Shown: piece after piece, positions 45,171 through 57,490 of the stretch
Numbering within the stretch: the stretch's first letter is position 1
How the letters are laid out: each line of letters opens with the position of its first letter
Source: Streptomyces spectabilis
Lineage (GTDB): Bacteria > Actinomycetota > Actinomycetes > Streptomycetales > Streptomycetaceae
Direction: 5' to 3'
Length of the DNA stretch: 64,000 bases
Assembly (NCBI RefSeq): GCF_008704795.1
Contig: NZ_CP023690.1
Location: forward strand, 9,062,501-9,126,500
Notes under the pieces: model-generated
Told to the model about the DNA's origin: nothing
Databases searched by the model: none
The model's input: only the letters and a program-made list of their open reading frames with translations
Program-made: the position numbers and the translations under genes

Positions 45171-45952
45171 CCGCACGCCTGACCGCGCGGGAGATCACCC
45201 TGCGCTACGGAGACCGCGTGGTCTCCACCCGGCTGAGCCTGGACGTGCCCGACGGCGCGTTCACCGCCATCGTGGGCCCCAACGCCTGCGGGAAGTCGAC
45301 CCTGTTGCGGGCCCTCGTACGGCTGCTCCGCCCCGACTCGGGGCACGTCGAACTCGACGGCCGCGCGGTCGGCGGCTACGCGACCAAGGCCCTGGCCAAG
45401 CAGCTCGGCTTCCTGCCGCAGGATCCGCTGGCCCCCGAGGACATCAAGGTCCGCCAGCTCGTGGCCCGGGGCCGCTTCCCGCACCAGTCGCTCCTGGCCC
45501 TGTGGTCGCCCCGGGACGAGGAGGCCGTCGCCGAAGCCATGGCCGCCGCCGGCGTCGCCGACCTGGCCGACCGGCCGGTGCAGCAGCTCTCCGGCGGTCA
45601 GCGCCAACGCGTCTGGATGGCCATGGTGCTCGCCCAGGAGACCCCCTACCTGCTGCTCGACGAACCGACGTCCTTCCTGGACATCACCCACCAGTACCAA
45701 CTGCTCGGCCTGCTGGCCAGGCTGCGAGACGAGGGCCGCACGGTCATCGCCGTCCTGCACGACATCAACCAGGCGTGCCGCTTCGCGGACCACCTGGTCG
45801 CCATGAAGGACGGCCGGGTGGTCGCCGAGGGCGAGCCCGGCGCCATCGTGGACGCCGCGCTGATCAAGGACGTCTTCGACCTGCCGAGCGTCATCGTCCC
45901 CGACCCCGTGACGGACACGCCCATGGTCGTCCCCACACTGCAAGGAGAGTGA
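45167..45952 (+). CDS. Ferric-siderophore ABC transporter ATP-binding protein
   Basis: This 261-residue ATPase is of the FecE/FhuC type. Walker A is GPNACGKSTLLRAL (about residue 37), the signature is LSGGQRQRVWMAMVL (about 145), Walker B is LLLDEPTSFLD (about 165) and the switch is VLHDINQACRFADH (about 198). The second Walker A residue pattern is ACGKS rather than the more common GAGKS, but it is fully compatible with function. GTG 45167 is preceded by AGGAGGTGAG. It is followed at 1 nt by the NRPS gene, with AAGGAGAG within its last codons. Confidence 0.95.
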   Translation: MTARLTAREITLRYGDRVVSTRLSLDVPDGAFTAIVGPNACGKSTLLRALVRLLRPDSGHVELDGRAVGGYATKALAKQLGFLPQDPLAPEDIKVRQLVARGRFPHQSLLALWSPRDEEAVAEAMAAAGVADLADRPVQQLSGGQRQRVWMAMVLAQETPYLLLDEPTSFLDITHQYQLLGLLARLRDEGRTVIAVLHDINQACRFADHLVAMKDGRVVAEGEPGAIVDAALIKDVFDLPSVIVPDPVTDTPMVVPTLQGE

Positions 45953-45953
45953 A

Positions 45954-48900
45954 TTGAGCACCGCACGCGTGTCCTCGTCCTCGGCCGGTCCGCTCGACCT
46001 GACGAGCGCCCAGCTGGGCATCTGGAACGCCCAGCGCCTCGAACCGGATTCGCCGTACTACGTGGTCGGCGACGTCGTCGAGATATCCGGCGACGCCCCG
46101 GTCGACGTGGACGCCCTGGTCGAAGCGGTCCGCGCCACCACCGAGGAGGCCGAGACGCTGCGGCTGCGGGTGCGCGAGACGCCGGACGGACCGCGCCAGT
46201 CGGTCAGCGACGAGCCGGTCCCCGCACCCGAGGTGGTCGACGTCAGCGGTGCGGCCGACCCCGCCGCCGCGGCGGCCGCGCTCGTCGACGCCGAGCGCGC
46301 GCGGGCGGGCGAGACATGTCGAGGCATGGTAGAACGAACGCTCTATTCACGCACGGTCATCAAACTGTCCGACCGCGAGGTCTGGTACACCCAGCTCGGC
46401 CACCACCTGATCTTCGACGGCTACACCGCCGCGATGCTCGCCCGGCGCACCGCCGCCCGCTACACCGCCCTCGTGCGCGGCACCGAGCCGCCGAGGTCGA
46501 CCTTCGGCTCCTTCCCCGAACTCGTCGCCGCCGACCGGGCCTACCGCGACAGCGACCGGGCCGCCGAGGACCGCGCCTACTGGGTCGAGCGCTTCACCCC
46601 GCTGCCCGACCTCGGCGACGTCGACACCGCCGCGGGGCCGCCCGAGCGCACCCTGACCGCCCGCGCCGTCGTCCCGGCCGGCCAGGTGGCCCGGCTGCGC
46701 GCGTTCGCCGACGAGGCGGGCGTCACCTGGGGCGAGGCGCTGATCGCCGGATACGCGGCGTTCCTGCACCGCATGCTGGGCCGCACCGACGTGGTGTTCG
46801 CCCTGCCGCTGATGTGCCGCACCGGCTCGACCGAACTGCGCACCCCCGCCATGGCGGTGAACGTCCTGCCGCTCCGCGTGGCCGTGCACCCCGGCGACGG
46901 CCTCGGCGAGCTGAGCCGCCGGGTCGCGGCCGCCATGAAGGAGATGCGCGACCACCAGCGGTACCGCGGCGAGGACCTGCCCCGCGACCTCGGCGTGCCC
47001 GGCGCGGGCGCGCTCCTGCACGGCCGCGGCATCAACCTCAAGGCGTTCGACCTCACCCTCGACTTCGCCGGGTCCACCGGAGTGATGCGCAACGTCGCGG
47101 GCGGCCCGCCGGAGGACATGGGCCTGAGCGTCCTGCCGACCCGCGACGGCGGCCTGCTGTTCGGCTTCGAGGTCGACGCCCGCACCAACGACCAGGCCGC
47201 GGTCGACGCCAAGCTGACCGGCCTGCGGGCCCTGCTCGCCGGGCTCACCGACGGCCTGCCCGTGGGCCGGATCGCCCTGACCGACGACGCGGACCGGCTC
47301 CTCGCGGACTGGGCACCGCCCGCCCTGCCCGGCACCCCCGTCGACGTACCCACCGCGTTCGCCGCGATGGCCGCCGCGGACCCCGCGGGCACCGCCCTGG
47401 TGTACGGCGCCGAACGCCTCTGCGCCGGGGACCTGGCGGGCCGGGTGCACCGCGTCGCCCGCGCGCTGCGGGCCCGCGGCATCGGACCCGACGACCTCGT
47501 GGCCCTCGCCCTGCCGCGCTCCGCGGACCTGGTGGTCGCGCTGCTCGCGGTCCTCGACGCGGGCGCCGCCTTCCAGCCGCTCGACGCCGCGCACCCGGCC
47601 GAGCGGCTGCGCGAGCTGATCGACGACACCCGCCCCGCGCTCGTCCTCACCGACGGCACGCTCGACGGACTGCCGTGGACGACCCTGCTCGACGAGGCCG
47701 CCGCGCTGTCCGACGCGCCGCTGCGGGACGACGAGTTGGCCGCTCCCCGCCACCCCGAGCACCTCGCCTACGTGATCCACACCTCCGGGTCGACCGGCCG
47801 CCCCAAGGGCGTCCTCGGCCGGGTCGGCGGCCTCGCCGCGCTCCTGCACCACCAGCGGGCCACGGTCATCGCCGAGGCCGAGGGCGCCACGCGCAGGCGG
47901 CTGCGCGTCGCCCACACCTACTCGTTCGCCTTCGACTCCGCCTTCGACCACCTGGTGTGGCTCCTGTGCGGCCACGAACTGCACGTCTACGACGCCGAGA
48001 CGGCGCGCGACGCCGACGCCCTGCTCGCCGCGTACGCCCGCGACGGCATCGACGTCGTGGACACCACGCCGTCCATGGCCGCGCCGCTGATCGAGGGCGG
48101 CCTGCTCGACCTGCGCCCGGCGCTCCTCGTCCTGGGCGGCGAGGCCACCCCGCCCGCGCTGTGGCGCAAGGTCGCCGCGTCGGGGATCACCGCGCGCAAC
48201 ATCTACGGGCCCACCGAGGCCACCGTGGACGCCACCACCGCGCGGATCACCGGCGACGAGCCCACCATCGGCCACCCGCTGGCGGGCACCCGCGTCCTCC
48301 TGCTCGACCACGCCCTGCAGCCCGTACCGCACGGCACCGCCGGCGAGCTGTACCTGGCAGGACCCCACCTGGCCCGCGGCTACCTCGGCAGGCCCGGGGC
48401 GAGCGCCGAGCGCTTCGTCGCCGACCCGTTCGGCGCGCCCGGCCAGCGCATGTACCGCACCGGCGACCAGGCCCGCTGGGTGCCCGGACGCGGCCTCGAA
48501 TACCTCGGCCGAGGCGACGGCCAGATCAAGATCCGCGGCCACCGGGTGGAGACCGGCGAGGTCGAGGCCGCGCTCGGCGCGGTGCCCGGCGTCACCGCGG
48601 CCGCCGCCACGGTGCGCTCGTCCCGCCTGATCGGCTACGTCGTGGCCGCCTCGGTCACCGGTGACGCCGTGCGCGCCCACCTGGCCGAGCGGCTGCCCGA
48701 GCACATGGTGCCCGCGGCCGTGGTGGTCCTCGACGAACTGCCCGTGACGCCCAACGGCAAGCTCGACCGCGCCGCCCTGCCCGCGCCCGCGGCCACCGGC
48801 GGCGGCCGGGAGCCGCGCACCGAGCGGGAGCGGCTGCTGTGCGCCGTACTCGCCGAGGTGTTCGACGTCGAACGGGTCGGCGTGGACGACGACTTCTTCG

Positions 48901-51900
48901 CCCTCGGCGGCGACAGCATCACCGCCATCACCGTCAGCAGCCGACTCCGGGCCAAGGGCTTCGAGCTGCGCCCGCGCGACCTGCTGGCCCGCCGCAGCTT
49001 CGCCGCCCTGGCCGCGTCCGCCGACGCGGTCGACGACGACACCCGGGTCACGGACGACCCGACCGGGCCGGTGCCCGCGCCGCCGATCGTGCGCGGCCTG
49101 CTCGACCCGCACCCCGACGTGGACACCGTCGCCGGATACGCCCAGTGGACCGCCCTCCGCGTCGAAGAGCTCACCCACGGAGACCTGGCCAAGGGCGTCC
49201 AGACCGTCCTCGACCACCACGACGCGCTGCGCCTGCGCGTGGACGACGGCCTGGAGGTGCTGCCCCGCGGGGCGGTGCGCGCCGTCGTCAACGAGGTGCA
49301 CGGCGAGGACGTGACCGCGCTCGCCGAGCACCTCGCCGGTGAACTCGACCCGCGCTCGGGCGACTTGCTGCGCGCCACCCTGGTGAGGACCGGCGACGGC
49401 ACCCCCGACCGCCTGGTCGTCGTCGTGCACCACCTCGCCATGGACGGCGTCTCCTGGCGCGTCCTGCTGCCCGACCTGCACACGGCCTGCACCGGCGGCA
49501 CCCTCGCCCCGGCCGGCGCGTCCTGGCGGCGCCACGCCACGCTCCTCGCCGAGCAGGGCACCTCCGGCGCGCGACGCGGCGAACTCGACCACTGGCGCGC
49601 CGCGCTCGACTCCGCGCCCCGCCTCGGCGCCCGCCCCCTGGACCAGACGCGGGACACCGTCGCCACCGCCCACCGCTCGGTCACCGTGGCCTCGCCGGAG
49701 GTCACGGAGGCGCTCCTGACCACCCTGCCCGCGGCCTACCGCGCCGGGGTCGACGAGGTCCTGCTCGCCGCGCTCGTCCTCGCCCTGCGGAACCGGGGCG
49801 TCGGCGGCGACGCCGTCACCGTCACGATGGAGGGCCACGGCCGCGAACACCTCGATCTGGCCCGCACCGTCGGCTGGTTCACCAGCGAGTACCCGGTGCG
49901 CGTCCCCGCGTCCGGCGACGCGGGACGGCTCCTGCGCGCGGCCAAGGAGGCCCGGCGCTCCGTCCCCGACGGCGGCGTCGGCTACGGCGTCCTGCGCCAC
50001 CTCGACCCGCAGGCGGGCCCCGAACTCGCGGCCACGCCGCCGCCGGACGTGCTCCTGAACTACCTGGGCCGCTTCGCCCCGCTGACCGCGCCGGGCTGGC
50101 GCCTGCCGGAGCGGGACGCCTTCGCGGTCACCGAACCCGACGACAAGGCGCTGGAACAGGTCCTCGCCCTCAACTGCTTCGTCCACGAGGAGGGCGCGCC
50201 CCGCCTCGCCGTCGAGTGGACGGCCGCGACCGAGGTCCTCCCCGCCGACGCCGTGAAGGACCTCCAGACGGCCTGGGCCGCCGCGCTCGCCGCCCTCGCC
50301 GCCCACGCGCGCACGACCCCCGGCGGGCTCACCCCCTCCGACCTGCCCCTGGTCGACCTCGACCAGGACGCCATCGACGCCCTCGAACGCACCGGCCGCG
50401 TCGCCGACGTCCTGCCCGCGACCCCGCTGCAACTCGGCCTGTCCTTCCACACGCTGGTCCGCGAACAGCAGGACACCGACGTCTACGTGGTCCAGGCCGT
50501 GACGACTCTGGTCGGCGACCTTGACCCGGACCGGATGGCGGCGGCCGCCCGCGAGCTGCTGCGCCGCCACCCCGCGCTGCGGGTGTACCTGGGCACGGCA
50601 GGGGACGACGTGGTGCAGGTGATCCCCGCCGACGTCGCCCTGGACTGGCGGCAGGACGACGACTTCGACACCGCCGTCCGCACCGAGCTCCAGCGCCCCT
50701 TCGACCCGGCGAACCCGCCGCTGATCCGCTTCCTGCTGTCCCGCGTCGGCCCGCACGAGCACAAGCTGGTGATCACCAACCACCACGCCCTGCTCGACGG
50801 CTGGTCGATGCCGCTGGTCGGCCGCACCCTGCTCGCCCTCTACGCCGAACTGGGCGGCGGCCCCGCCGCTCCCACCGCCCCGCCCCTGTCGGAGTACTTC
50901 CGCTGGCTCGCCGGGCGGGACCACCAGGCGTCCCTGGCCGCGTGGCGCGAGGCCCTGGACGGAGTCGACGACGCGACGCGCCTCGCCCCCGCGAGCACCG
51001 TCACCGGCGTCGAGCGGCCCGGCCGCGTGACCGTCGACCTCGGCCGGGAGTTCAGCGACCGCCTGCGCGCCTTCGCCCGCGCACAGGGAATCACCCTGAC
51101 CACCGTGCTCCAGACGGCCTGGGGCCTGCTGCTCGGCAGGCTCACCGGGCGCCGCGACGTCGTGTTCGGCTGCCCGGTGTCCGGGCGGCCCGCCGAGGTC
51201 GACGGCGTGGAGTCGATGATCGGCCAGCTCGGCACCACCATCCCGGTGCGCGTGGCGCACCCCCAGGACCGCACCGCGCGGGACCTCATGGCGGACGTAC
51301 ACGCCCAGAGCGTGGCCCTCGCCGACCACCACCACGTCGGCCTGCCCGGAATCCAGCGGGCGGTGGGCGTCGGCGAACTGTTCGACACCATGCTGGTGAT
51401 GGAGAACTTCCCGCTCTCCAGCCGCAAGCGCACCCCGCTCGCCCCCGGCCTCGACCTGACCGGCGTGGACATCACCGACGCCACGCACTACGCGCTCACC
51501 GTGATCGTGATCCCCGACGACGCGATCACCATCGGCCTCGGCTACCAGCCGAGCGCCTTCGCCGAGACGACCGTGCGCGACTACGGCCGCTGGCTGCACA
51601 ACCTCCTGCGGGAGATCGTCGCCGACCCGGCACGGCCCGCGGTCCGGCTGCCCGCGCTCGACCCCGAGGAGCGGCAGCGGATGCTGCGCACCGGCACCGA
51701 GGTCGTCCCCGCCAAGGCCCGCGGCCACTGGCTGGAGGAGTTCGCCGCCTGGGTGCGCCACAAGCCCGACGCCGAGGCCCTGGTCTGCCGCGACCGCAGC
51801 CTCAGCTACGCCGAGCTCGACCGCGAGGCCAACCGCCTCGCCCACGCGCTGATCGCGCGCGGCGTACGGCCTCAGGACCCGGTGGCGGTCCTGCTCGGGC

Positions 51901-54900
51901 GCGACATCGAGATGACCGTGGCCCTGTTCGGCGTGGCCAAGGCGGGCGCCGTGTACGTCCCCCTGGACCCGAGCTACCCGCGCGAGCGCCTGGCGTTCAT
52001 GCTCGACGACATCGCCCCGGCCGCCGCCGTGACGACCGGCGCCGAACTGCCCGCCGAGAGCGACATCCCGGTCCTGCGGCTCGACGACGCGGCCACGCTC
52101 GCCGCCGCCCCCGGCACCGACCCGGCCGAGGCGCGCTCCCGCCTCACCGACGACGCGCTCGCCTACGTCATCTACACCTCCGGCACCACCGGCCGCCCCA
52201 AGGGCGTCGGCGTCACTCACCGCGGCGTGCCCGACCTGATCGCCCTCCAGGAGGAGGTCGTCGGCGTCACCGAGCACGACCGGTATCTGCACTTCGCGTC
52301 GACCAGCTTCGACGTCGCGTTCTGGCAGACCATGGTGCCGCTGCTGTCCGGCGGCACCTCCGTGATCGCCCCCGAGGAGGTCCGCGTCCCCGGCGACGAA
52401 CTCCTCGACTACATCGTCGAGCACCGGGTCACCGGGGTGAACCTGCTGCCGTCGTTCCTGGCCGCGATGCCCGACGACCGCACCGTCGACCCCGACGTGT
52501 TCTTCGTCGTCGGCGCCGAGCGCCTCGACCCTGAGCTGGCCCGGCGCTGGGGCACGGGCCGCAAGGCGCTGTTCAACGCCTACGGCCCCACCGAAGTCAC
52601 CATCAACTCCGTGACCTGGACCTACGAACCGGACGACCCCGGCCCGCTGCCGATCGGCCGCCCCGACCCCAACGTCCGCGCCTACGTCCTCGACGGCGGG
52701 CTCCAGCCCGTCGGCGCCGGCGTCACCGGCGAGCTGTACCTGGGCGGGCCCAGCGTGGCCCGCGGCTACCTCGGCCGCCCCGGTCTGACCTCCGAGAGGT
52801 TCGTCGCCGACCCGTTCGCCGCGCCGGGGGAGCGCATGTACCGCACGGGCGACCTCGTGCGCTGGCGGCCGGACGGACAGCTGGTGTTCCTCGGCCGCGT
52901 CGACCACCAGGTCAAGGTCCGCGGCTTCCGCGTCGAGCTGGGCGAGATCGAGTCCACGCTGACCCGCCACCCCGCCGTGCGCGCCAGCGCGGTGATCGTG
53001 CGCGAGGACCGGCTCGTCGGCTACGTCATCCCCACCGACGGAGCGGACCTGGACACCGCGGAGCTCCGCGCGTACCTGGCGGGCGAACTGCCCGACCACA
53101 TGGTGCCGACGGCGTTCGTGGAGCTCGACCGCCTGCCGCTGAGCCCCAGCGGCAAGCTCGACGCCGCCGCCCTTCCCGCCCCCGAGATCGCGGCCGCCGC
53201 GCGCCGCGCACCGGCCACCGAGGCCGAAGCCGTGCTCCTCCGCGTGTTCCAGGACGTCCTCGGCACCGACGACATCGGACCCGACGACGCCTTCTTCGCC
53301 ATCGGCGGCGACAGCATCGTGTCGCTGCAAGTGGTCTCGCGCGCCCGCCGCAAGGGCCTCGGCCTGACCGCGCGGGACGTGTTCGAGGGCGAGACGGTCG
53401 CCGGGATCGCCGCGCGCGCCCGCGCCCTGGACGGCGGCGCGGGCCCCGTGACCGGCGACGCCCCGCTGACCCCGATCATGCGGGACCTGCTGCGCCGCGC
53501 GGGCACCGCCGCCGACGGCTTCTGCCAGTGGGTGGAGATCTGCGTCCCCGCGGGCGGCGACGAGACGACCTGGCGCTCCGCGCTCGACGCGCTCCTGGCC
53601 CGGCACGACGTACTGCGGGCCCACCTGGTGGACGACGCCCTGCGCGTCCCCGAGGCCGGAGCCGTCACCGCCGCCGACGTCCTCACCCGCGTACGGGCGG
53701 ACGACGAAGAGCCGCGTGCCCTGGTCGACTCCCACGTCGCCGCGGTCCGCGCGGCGATGGACCCGCGCACCGGACCCCTCCTGCGCGCGCTGTGGGTGGA
53801 CCGCGGACCCGAACGGCCCGGCAGGCTCGTCCTGATCGCCCACCACCTGGTCGTCGACGGCGTGTCCTGGCGCGTCCTCCTCGACGACGTGCAGCACGCC
53901 TACACCGGCGGCGCCCTCGCCCGGCACGGCCAGTCGTTCGTCGGCTGGGCCCGCACGCTGCGCGAGGCCGACCGGCGGGCCGAACTGCCGCACTGGCAGG
54001 GCATGACCGCCACTCGGGCGCTCACCGGGCCGCTCGACCCCGCCCGGGACACCGTGGCCACCGCGGCGCACCACGAGATCCGGCTCGACGCCGACACGAC
54101 CCGCGCCCTGATCACGACCCTGCCCGCCGCGTACCGCAGCACGCCGGACGCCGTGCTCCTGACCGCGCTCGCCCAGGCGGTCCACGCCTGGCGCGGCACC
54201 CCGGAGGTCCTGGTCGCCCTGGAGAGCCACGGCCGTCCCACGTCGGTCGACCTGTCGCAGACGGTCGGCTGGTTCACCGCCGTGCACCCCGTACGCCTCG
54301 ACGCGCGCGACGACGTGCGGGCCGTCAGGGAACGGCTGCGCGCCCAGGGCGACGGCCTCGGCCACGGCATCCTCGCCGCGGCCGGGCTGCTCGACCCGGT
54401 GGCACCGGAAGTCGCCTGGAACTACCTCGGCCAGTTCCCCGGCGCCCCGACCGCGGAGACGCCGTGGCAGCCCGCCCCCGACGCCGACCCGCTCGGCTCC
54501 GGAGGCACCGACGAACTGCCCCTGCCGCACAGCCTGATGGTCAACGCCCTGGTGCGCGACGACGCGCTCGGGGTGCGGATCACCTGGCCGTCCGCGCTGT
54601 TCACCGCCGCCGAGATCGAGGACCTCGCCGGGCACCTCCGGGCCGCGCTGCTGCGCACCGCCGCCGCACCGGAGATCAGCGGGCTCGACGGGGACCGGCC
54701 GATCGCCGAGGTGCAGCCGCTCACCCCGCTGCAGGAGGTGATGCTGCGCCACGCGCGCACCGAGCGCCCCGACCCCTACACCGTGCAGTCGACGTTCACG
54801 CTCGCCGGTGAGCTCGACGTCGACGCCCTGCGCGTCGCGGGCGAGGGCCTCCTCGCCCGGCACCCGAACCTGGGCGCCGTGTTCCCCGCGGGCCTCGCGG

Positions 54901-55928
54901 TGATCCCGGAGTCGCCGCGGCCGGACTTCCGGGTGACCGACGGGCCCGCGGAGGAGGCCTTGGCGGCCGATCTGGCCGAGCCCTTCGACCTGGCCGAAGG
55001 ACCGCTCGTCCGGCTGACCGTGATCCGCCGCGGCCCCGAACGCGCCGACCTGGTCCTGACCACCCATCACGTGCTCTCCGACGGCTGGTCGGCGCCGCGC
55101 ATCCTGACCGAGCTGTTCGCCCTCTACGCCGCCCGTGTCCGGGGCGAGGAGCCGGACCTGCCCGCTCCCGTACCGTTCGGCGACTATCTGCGCTGGCGCG
55201 CCGACCACGAGCCCGACCTCGACGTCTGGGCCGCGGAACTGGACGGCCTGCCCGAGGGCGACCACGTGCACAGCGGCGAGCCGGGGCCCACGTGGCAGGA
55301 GCCCGCGCTCATCGCGTTCGAGGCGCCCCTGGTGGCCGACCTCGCCCGGCTCGCCGCACGCCGCGGCCTGACCCAGAACACCCTGGTGCAGGGCGCGTGG
55401 GCGGTCCTCCTCGCCCGGCGCTCCGGGCGCGCGGACGTCTGCTTCGGCGCCATGGTCGCCTGCCGTCCCCCGGAGCTCGAAGGGGCCGAGGAGATCATCG
55501 GTCTGCTCGCCAACACCGTGCCCGTCCGCGCACGGCTCGACGGCACGCTCGCCGAGGCGCTCACCGACCTCCAGGCCCGGCAGCGGGCCCTGGTCGAGCA
55601 CCAGCACGTCGCCCTGACCGACCTGGAGCGGCTGACCGGGCGCCACCGGCTCTTCGACAGCCTCGTGGTGTTCGAGAACTACCCGGTCGACCCCGACCGG
55701 CTGCGCGAACCCGCCCCCGGGCTCACCGTCGTCGGCACCCGCTTCCGCGAGGCCACCCACCACCCGGTGACCTTGACCGTCATGCCGGACGGCGACGGCT
55801 GGACCGGCGTGCTCGCCCACCGGGCCGGAGTGGACGTCGACGGGCTCGCCGACGAACTCCTCGACCTGCTCCGCACCCTGGGCGCCCACCTCGACGACGA
55901 CGTACGCGATCTGCTGGAGCGCCGATGA
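45954..55928 (+). CDS. Siderophore non-ribosomal peptide synthetase, C-A-T-E-C-A-T-E-C
   Basis: This is a 3,324-residue two-module synthetase. Domains in order with markers: C1 (HHLIFDG at about 150), A1 ([11 protein letters not shown] at about 610), T1 (serine 988 in GGDSI), E1 (HHLAMDG at about 1159, EGHGRE, RTVGWFT), C2 (HHALLDG at about 1610), A2 ([12 protein letters not shown] at about 2074), T2 (serine 2454), E2 (HHLVVDG at about 2630, ESHGRP, QTVGWFT) and C3 (HHVLSDG at about 3038). The protein ends after C3, with no thioesterase or reductase. The start is TTG 45954, with AAGGAG 6 nt upstream; GTG 45969 is possible. C1 probably takes an aryl group from the orphan ArCP. A1 pocket residues read by eye include two acidic positions, hinting at a basic amino acid, but this is weak; A2 is unassigned. 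Both amino acids should become D-forms. C3 may release the product by condensation with a free amine or by cyclisation. Confidence 0.95.
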   Translation: MSTARVSSSSAGPLDLTSAQLGIWNAQRLEPDSPYYVVGDVVEISGDAPVDVDALVEAVRATTEEAETLRLRVRETPDGPRQSVSDEPVPAPEVVDVSGAADPAAAAAALVDAERARAGETCRGMVERTLYSRTVIKLSDREVWYTQLGHHLIFDGYTAAMLARRTAARYTALVRGTEPPRSTFGSFPELVAADRAYRDSDRAAEDRAYWVERFTPLPDLGDVDTAAGPPERTLTARAVVPAGQVARLRAFADEAGVTWGEALIAGYAAFLHRMLGRTDVVFALPLMCRTGSTELRTPAMAVNVLPLRVAVHPGDGLGELSRRVAAAMKEMRDHQRYRGEDLPRDLGVPGAGALLHGRGINLKAFDLTLDFAGSTGVMRNVAGGPPEDMGLSVLPTRDGGLLFGFEVDARTNDQAAVDAKLTGLRALLAGLTDGLPVGRIALTDDADRLLADWAPPALPGTPVDVPTAFAAMAAADPAGTALVYGAERLCAGDLAGRVHRVARALRARGIGPDDLVALALPRSADLVVALLAVLDAGAAFQPLDAAHPAERLRELIDDTRPALVLTDGTLDGLPWTTLLDEAAALSDAPLRDDELAAPRHPEHLAYVIHTSGSTGRPKGVLGRVGGLAALLHHQRATVIAEAEGATRRRLRVAHTYSFAFDSAFDHLVWLLCGHELHVYDAETARDADALLAAYARDGIDVVDTTPSMAAPLIEGGLLDLRPALLVLGGEATPPALWRKVAASGITARNIYGPTEATVDATTARITGDEPTIGHPLAGTRVLLLDHALQPVPHGTAGELYLAGPHLARGYLGRPGASAERFVADPFGAPGQRMYRTGDQARWVPGRGLEYLGRGDGQIKIRGHRVETGEVEAALGAVPGVTAAAATVRSSRLIGYVVAASVTGDAVRAHLAERLPEHMVPAAVVVLDELPVTPNGKLDRAALPAPAATGGGREPRTERERLLCAVLAEVFDVERVGVDDDFFALGGDSITAITVSSRLRAKGFELRPRDLLARRSFAALAASADAVDDDTRVTDDPTGPVPAPPIVRGLLDPHPDVDTVAGYAQWTALRVEELTHGDLAKGVQTVLDHHDALRLRVDDGLEVLPRGAVRAVVNEVHGEDVTALAEHLAGELDPRSGDLLRATLVRTGDGTPDRLVVVVHHLAMDGVSWRVLLPDLHTACTGGTLAPAGASWRRHATLLAEQGTSGARRGELDHWRAALDSAPRLGARPLDQTRDTVATAHRSVTVASPEVTEALLTTLPAAYRAGVDEVLLAALVLALRNRGVGGDAVTVTMEGHGREHLDLARTVGWFTSEYPVRVPASGDAGRLLRAAKEARRSVPDGGVGYGVLRHLDPQAGPELAATPPPDVLLNYLGRFAPLTAPGWRLPERDAFAVTEPDDKALEQVLALNCFVHEEGAPRLAVEWTAATEVLPADAVKDLQTAWAAALAALAAHARTTPGGLTPSDLPLVDLDQDAIDALERTGRVADVLPATPLQLGLSFHTLVREQQDTDVYVVQAVTTLVGDLDPDRMAAAARELLRRHPALRVYLGTAGDDVVQVIPADVALDWRQDDDFDTAVRTELQRPFDPANPPLIRFLLSRVGPHEHKLVITNHHALLDGWSMPLVGRTLLALYAELGGGPAAPTAPPLSEYFRWLAGRDHQASLAAWREALDGVDDATRLAPASTVTGVERPGRVTVDLGREFSDRLRAFARAQGITLTTVLQTAWGLLLGRLTGRRDVVFGCPVSGRPAEVDGVESMIGQLGTTIPVRVAHPQDRTARDLMADVHAQSVALADHHHVGLPGIQRAVGVGELFDTMLVMENFPLSSRKRTPLAPGLDLTGVDITDATHYALTVIVIPDDAITIGLGYQPSAFAETTVRDYGRWLHNLLREIVADPARPAVRLPALDPEERQRMLRTGTEVVPAKARGHWLEEFAAWVRHKPDAEALVCRDRSLSYAELDREANRLAHALIARGVRPQDPVAVLLGRDIEMTVALFGVAKAGAVYVPLDPSYPRERLAFMLDDIAPAAAVTTGAELPAESDIPVLRLDDAATLAAAPGTDPAEARSRLTDDALAYVIYTSGTTGRPKGVGVTHRGVPDLIALQEEVVGVTEHDRYLHFASTSFDVAFWQTMVPLLSGGTSVIAPEEVRVPGDELLDYIVEHRVTGVNLLPSFLAAMPDDRTVDPDVFFVVGAERLDPELARRWGTGRKALFNAYGPTEVTINSVTWTYEPDDPGPLPIGRPDPNVRAYVLDGGLQPVGAGVTGELYLGGPSVARGYLGRPGLTSERFVADPFAAPGERMYRTGDLVRWRPDGQLVFLGRVDHQVKVRGFRVELGEIESTLTRHPAVRASAVIVREDRLVGYVIPTDGADLDTAELRAYLAGELPDHMVPTAFVELDRLPLSPSGKLDAAALPAPEIAAAARRAPATEAEAVLLRVFQDVLGTDDIGPDDAFFAIGGDSIVSLQVVSRARRKGLGLTARDVFEGETVAGIAARARALDGGAGPVTGDAPLTPIMRDLLRRAGTAADGFCQWVEICVPAGGDETTWRSALDALLARHDVLRAHLVDDALRVPEAGAVTAADVLTRVRADDEEPRALVDSHVAAVRAAMDPRTGPLLRALWVDRGPERPGRLVLIAHHLVVDGVSWRVLLDDVQHAYTGGALARHGQSFVGWARTLREADRRAELPHWQGMTATRALTGPLDPARDTVATAAHHEIRLDADTTRALITTLPAAYRSTPDAVLLTALAQAVHAWRGTPEVLVALESHGRPTSVDLSQTVGWFTAVHPVRLDARDDVRAVRERLRAQGDGLGHGILAAAGLLDPVAPEVAWNYLGQFPGAPTAETPWQPAPDADPLGSGGTDELPLPHSLMVNALVRDDALGVRITWPSALFTAAEIEDLAGHLRAALLRTAAAPEISGLDGDRPIAEVQPLTPLQEVMLRHARTERPDPYTVQSTFTLAGELDVDALRVAGEGLLARHPNLGAVFPAGLAVIPESPRPDFRVTDGPAEEALAADLAEPFDLAEGPLVRLTVIRRGPERADLVLTTHHVLSDGWSAPRILTELFALYAARVRGEEPDLPAPVPFGDYLRWRADHEPDLDVWAAELDGLPEGDHVHSGEPGPTWQEPALIAFEAPLVADLARLAARRGLTQNTLVQGAWAVLLARRSGRADVCFGAMVACRPPELEGAEEIIGLLANTVPVRARLDGTLAEALTDLQARQRALVEHQHVALTDLERLTGRHRLFDSLVVFENYPVDPDRLREPAPGLTVVGTRFREATHHPVTLTVMPDGDGWTGVLAHRAGVDVDGLADELLDLLRTLGAHLDDDVRDLLERR

Positions 55929-57325
55929 GCGAGAAGGTCGTACCGCCGCCCGCGAAGGTCGACGCGGAACTGCTGCGCATCGCGTTCATCCTGGTCCTCG
56001 GCACCTTCATGGCCACGGTCGACGCCACGATCGTCAGCGTCGGCATCGACACCCTGTCCGCGGAGTTCGGCGCCTCGGTCACCGAGATCCAGTGGGTCTC
56101 CACCGCCTATCTGCTGGCGGTGGTGGCCGCGGTGCCCGCGTCCGGCTGGCTGGCGGGACGGTTCGGCGGCCGCCGGACCTGGCTCGCCGCCGTGGGCGTG
56201 TTCCTGCTCGGCTCCGCGCTGTGCGCGCTCGCCTGGTCGGCGACCAGCCTGATCGTGTTCCGGGTGATCCAGGGCCTCGGCGGCGGGATGCTGCCCGCGA
56301 CCGGGCAGGCCCTGCTCGCCCGGATCGCGGGCCGCGAGCGCACCGGGCGGGTGATCAGCGTCGTCTCGGTCGTACCGCTCCTGTCGCCGGTGCTCGGCCC
56401 GCTGGTCGGCGGCTCCATCCTCGGCGTGTCGTCCTGGCCGTGGCTGTTCCTGGTGAACCTGCCGATCGGCGCGGCCGCGATGCTCCTCGCGCGCCGCTAC
56501 GTGCCCGAGGTGCCGCCGTCCCCCCGGCGGACGGCGTTCGACCTGCGGGGCGCCGTCCTCCTGTCGCCCGGACTCGCCATCCTCGTCTACGGTCTCACCG
56601 AGGTCGCCCACGGCCGCACCCTCCCGGCCGCGCTGGGCGTCACGGCGGGCCTGGCGATGCTCGTGGCGTTCACGGTGCACGGGCTGCGCACCAGCCGGAC
56701 ACCGCTGGTCGACCCGCGGCTGTTCACCCGGCCGCCGTTCGGCGCCGCCGCGCTCGCCCTGCTCGTCCTGGGCGCTTCGGTGTTCGGCACGATGTTCCTG
56801 CTGCCGCTGTACTTCCAGACGGGCCGCGGCCTGTCGGCGTGGGAGGCCGGGCTGCTGCTCGCCCCCCAGGGCCTGGGCGCGGCGGCCGGTTCGGTCCTGG
56901 TCAACCGCACCATCGACAAGGTCGCGCCCCGGACCCTGGTGGTCTCCGGCATCGCGCTGATCGTCGTCGGCACGGTCCCGTTCACCCAACTCGGCCATGA
57001 GCCACCGGACATCGTGATCGCCGCGGCGCTCACCGTGCGGGGTGTCGGCATGGCCATGATCGGCGCACCGGTGATGAACATCGTCTACAGCCGCATCGAG
57101 CCCGAACACCTTCCGCGCGCCTCCGGAGCCCTCAACCTGCTCAACACGGTGGGCGGTTCCCTCGGCACCGCCGTCCTCGCCGTGGTCCTGCAGAACCGGC
57201 TCTCCGCGCGCGACGCCGACGTCTCCTGGGCGTTCGGCGACACCTTCTGGTGGGTCCTCGGCTTCTGCCTGTTCGCGGCCGCCGGGGCGACACGACTACC
57301 GCGGACCCAGGCCAGGAAGCCGTAG
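55925..57325 (+). CDS. MFS exporter, DHA2 (14-helix) type
   Basis: This 466-residue transporter probably exports the finished siderophore. The first helix region contains FMATVDATIVSVGIDTL (motif D1-like), followed by WVSTAYLLAVVAAVPASGWL and GRFGGRRTWLAA (motif A), and RVIQGLGGGMLPATGQAL (motif B). GPLVGGSILG is the antiporter motif C. It begins in ATGA with the NRPS stop, so it is strictly coupled to the synthetase. The position fixes the role more than the sequence does; a drug exporter would look alike. Confidence 0.93.
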   Translation: MSEKVVPPPAKVDAELLRIAFILVLGTFMATVDATIVSVGIDTLSAEFGASVTEIQWVSTAYLLAVVAAVPASGWLAGRFGGRRTWLAAVGVFLLGSALCALAWSATSLIVFRVIQGLGGGMLPATGQALLARIAGRERTGRVISVVSVVPLLSPVLGPLVGGSILGVSSWPWLFLVNLPIGAAAMLLARRYVPEVPPSPRRTAFDLRGAVLLSPGLAILVYGLTEVAHGRTLPAALGVTAGLAMLVAFTVHGLRTSRTPLVDPRLFTRPPFGAAALALLVLGASVFGTMFLLPLYFQTGRGLSAWEAGLLLAPQGLGAAAGSVLVNRTIDKVAPRTLVVSGIALIVVGTVPFTQLGHEPPDIVIAAALTVRGVGMAMIGAPVMNIVYSRIEPEHLPRASGALNLLNTVGGSLGTAVLAVVLQNRLSARDADVSWAFGDTFWWVLGFCLFAAAGATRLPRTQARKP

Positions 57326-57490
57326 GACGCTCCCGGCCCCCGGCCGGGCCCGCCCCCCGCGAGCTGTTTCTTACGTGCTTTTGCCGTAGCTCTGCCGTCG
57401 CTGTGAAGCGCGCCCTGCACCGTAGTGCTCGCACCCGGGGGACACCGGGCGATCCCGGAGCCCGAGGGGCCCGAGGCAGAGGAGAGGGCG

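Noticed and set aside
46347..55889. A 3,180-codon open frame on the minus strand opposite the NRPS
   Set aside because: It is the antisense shadow of the GC-rich NRPS gene. It has no ribosome binding site or recognisable domain, and its composition follows the complement of the plus-strand codons.
45954..55928. Naming the siderophore (for example griseobactin-, mirubactin- or heterobactin-like)
   Set aside because: The pocket residues read by eye are not reliable and the domain order does not fit a known assembly line that I can identify with confidence.
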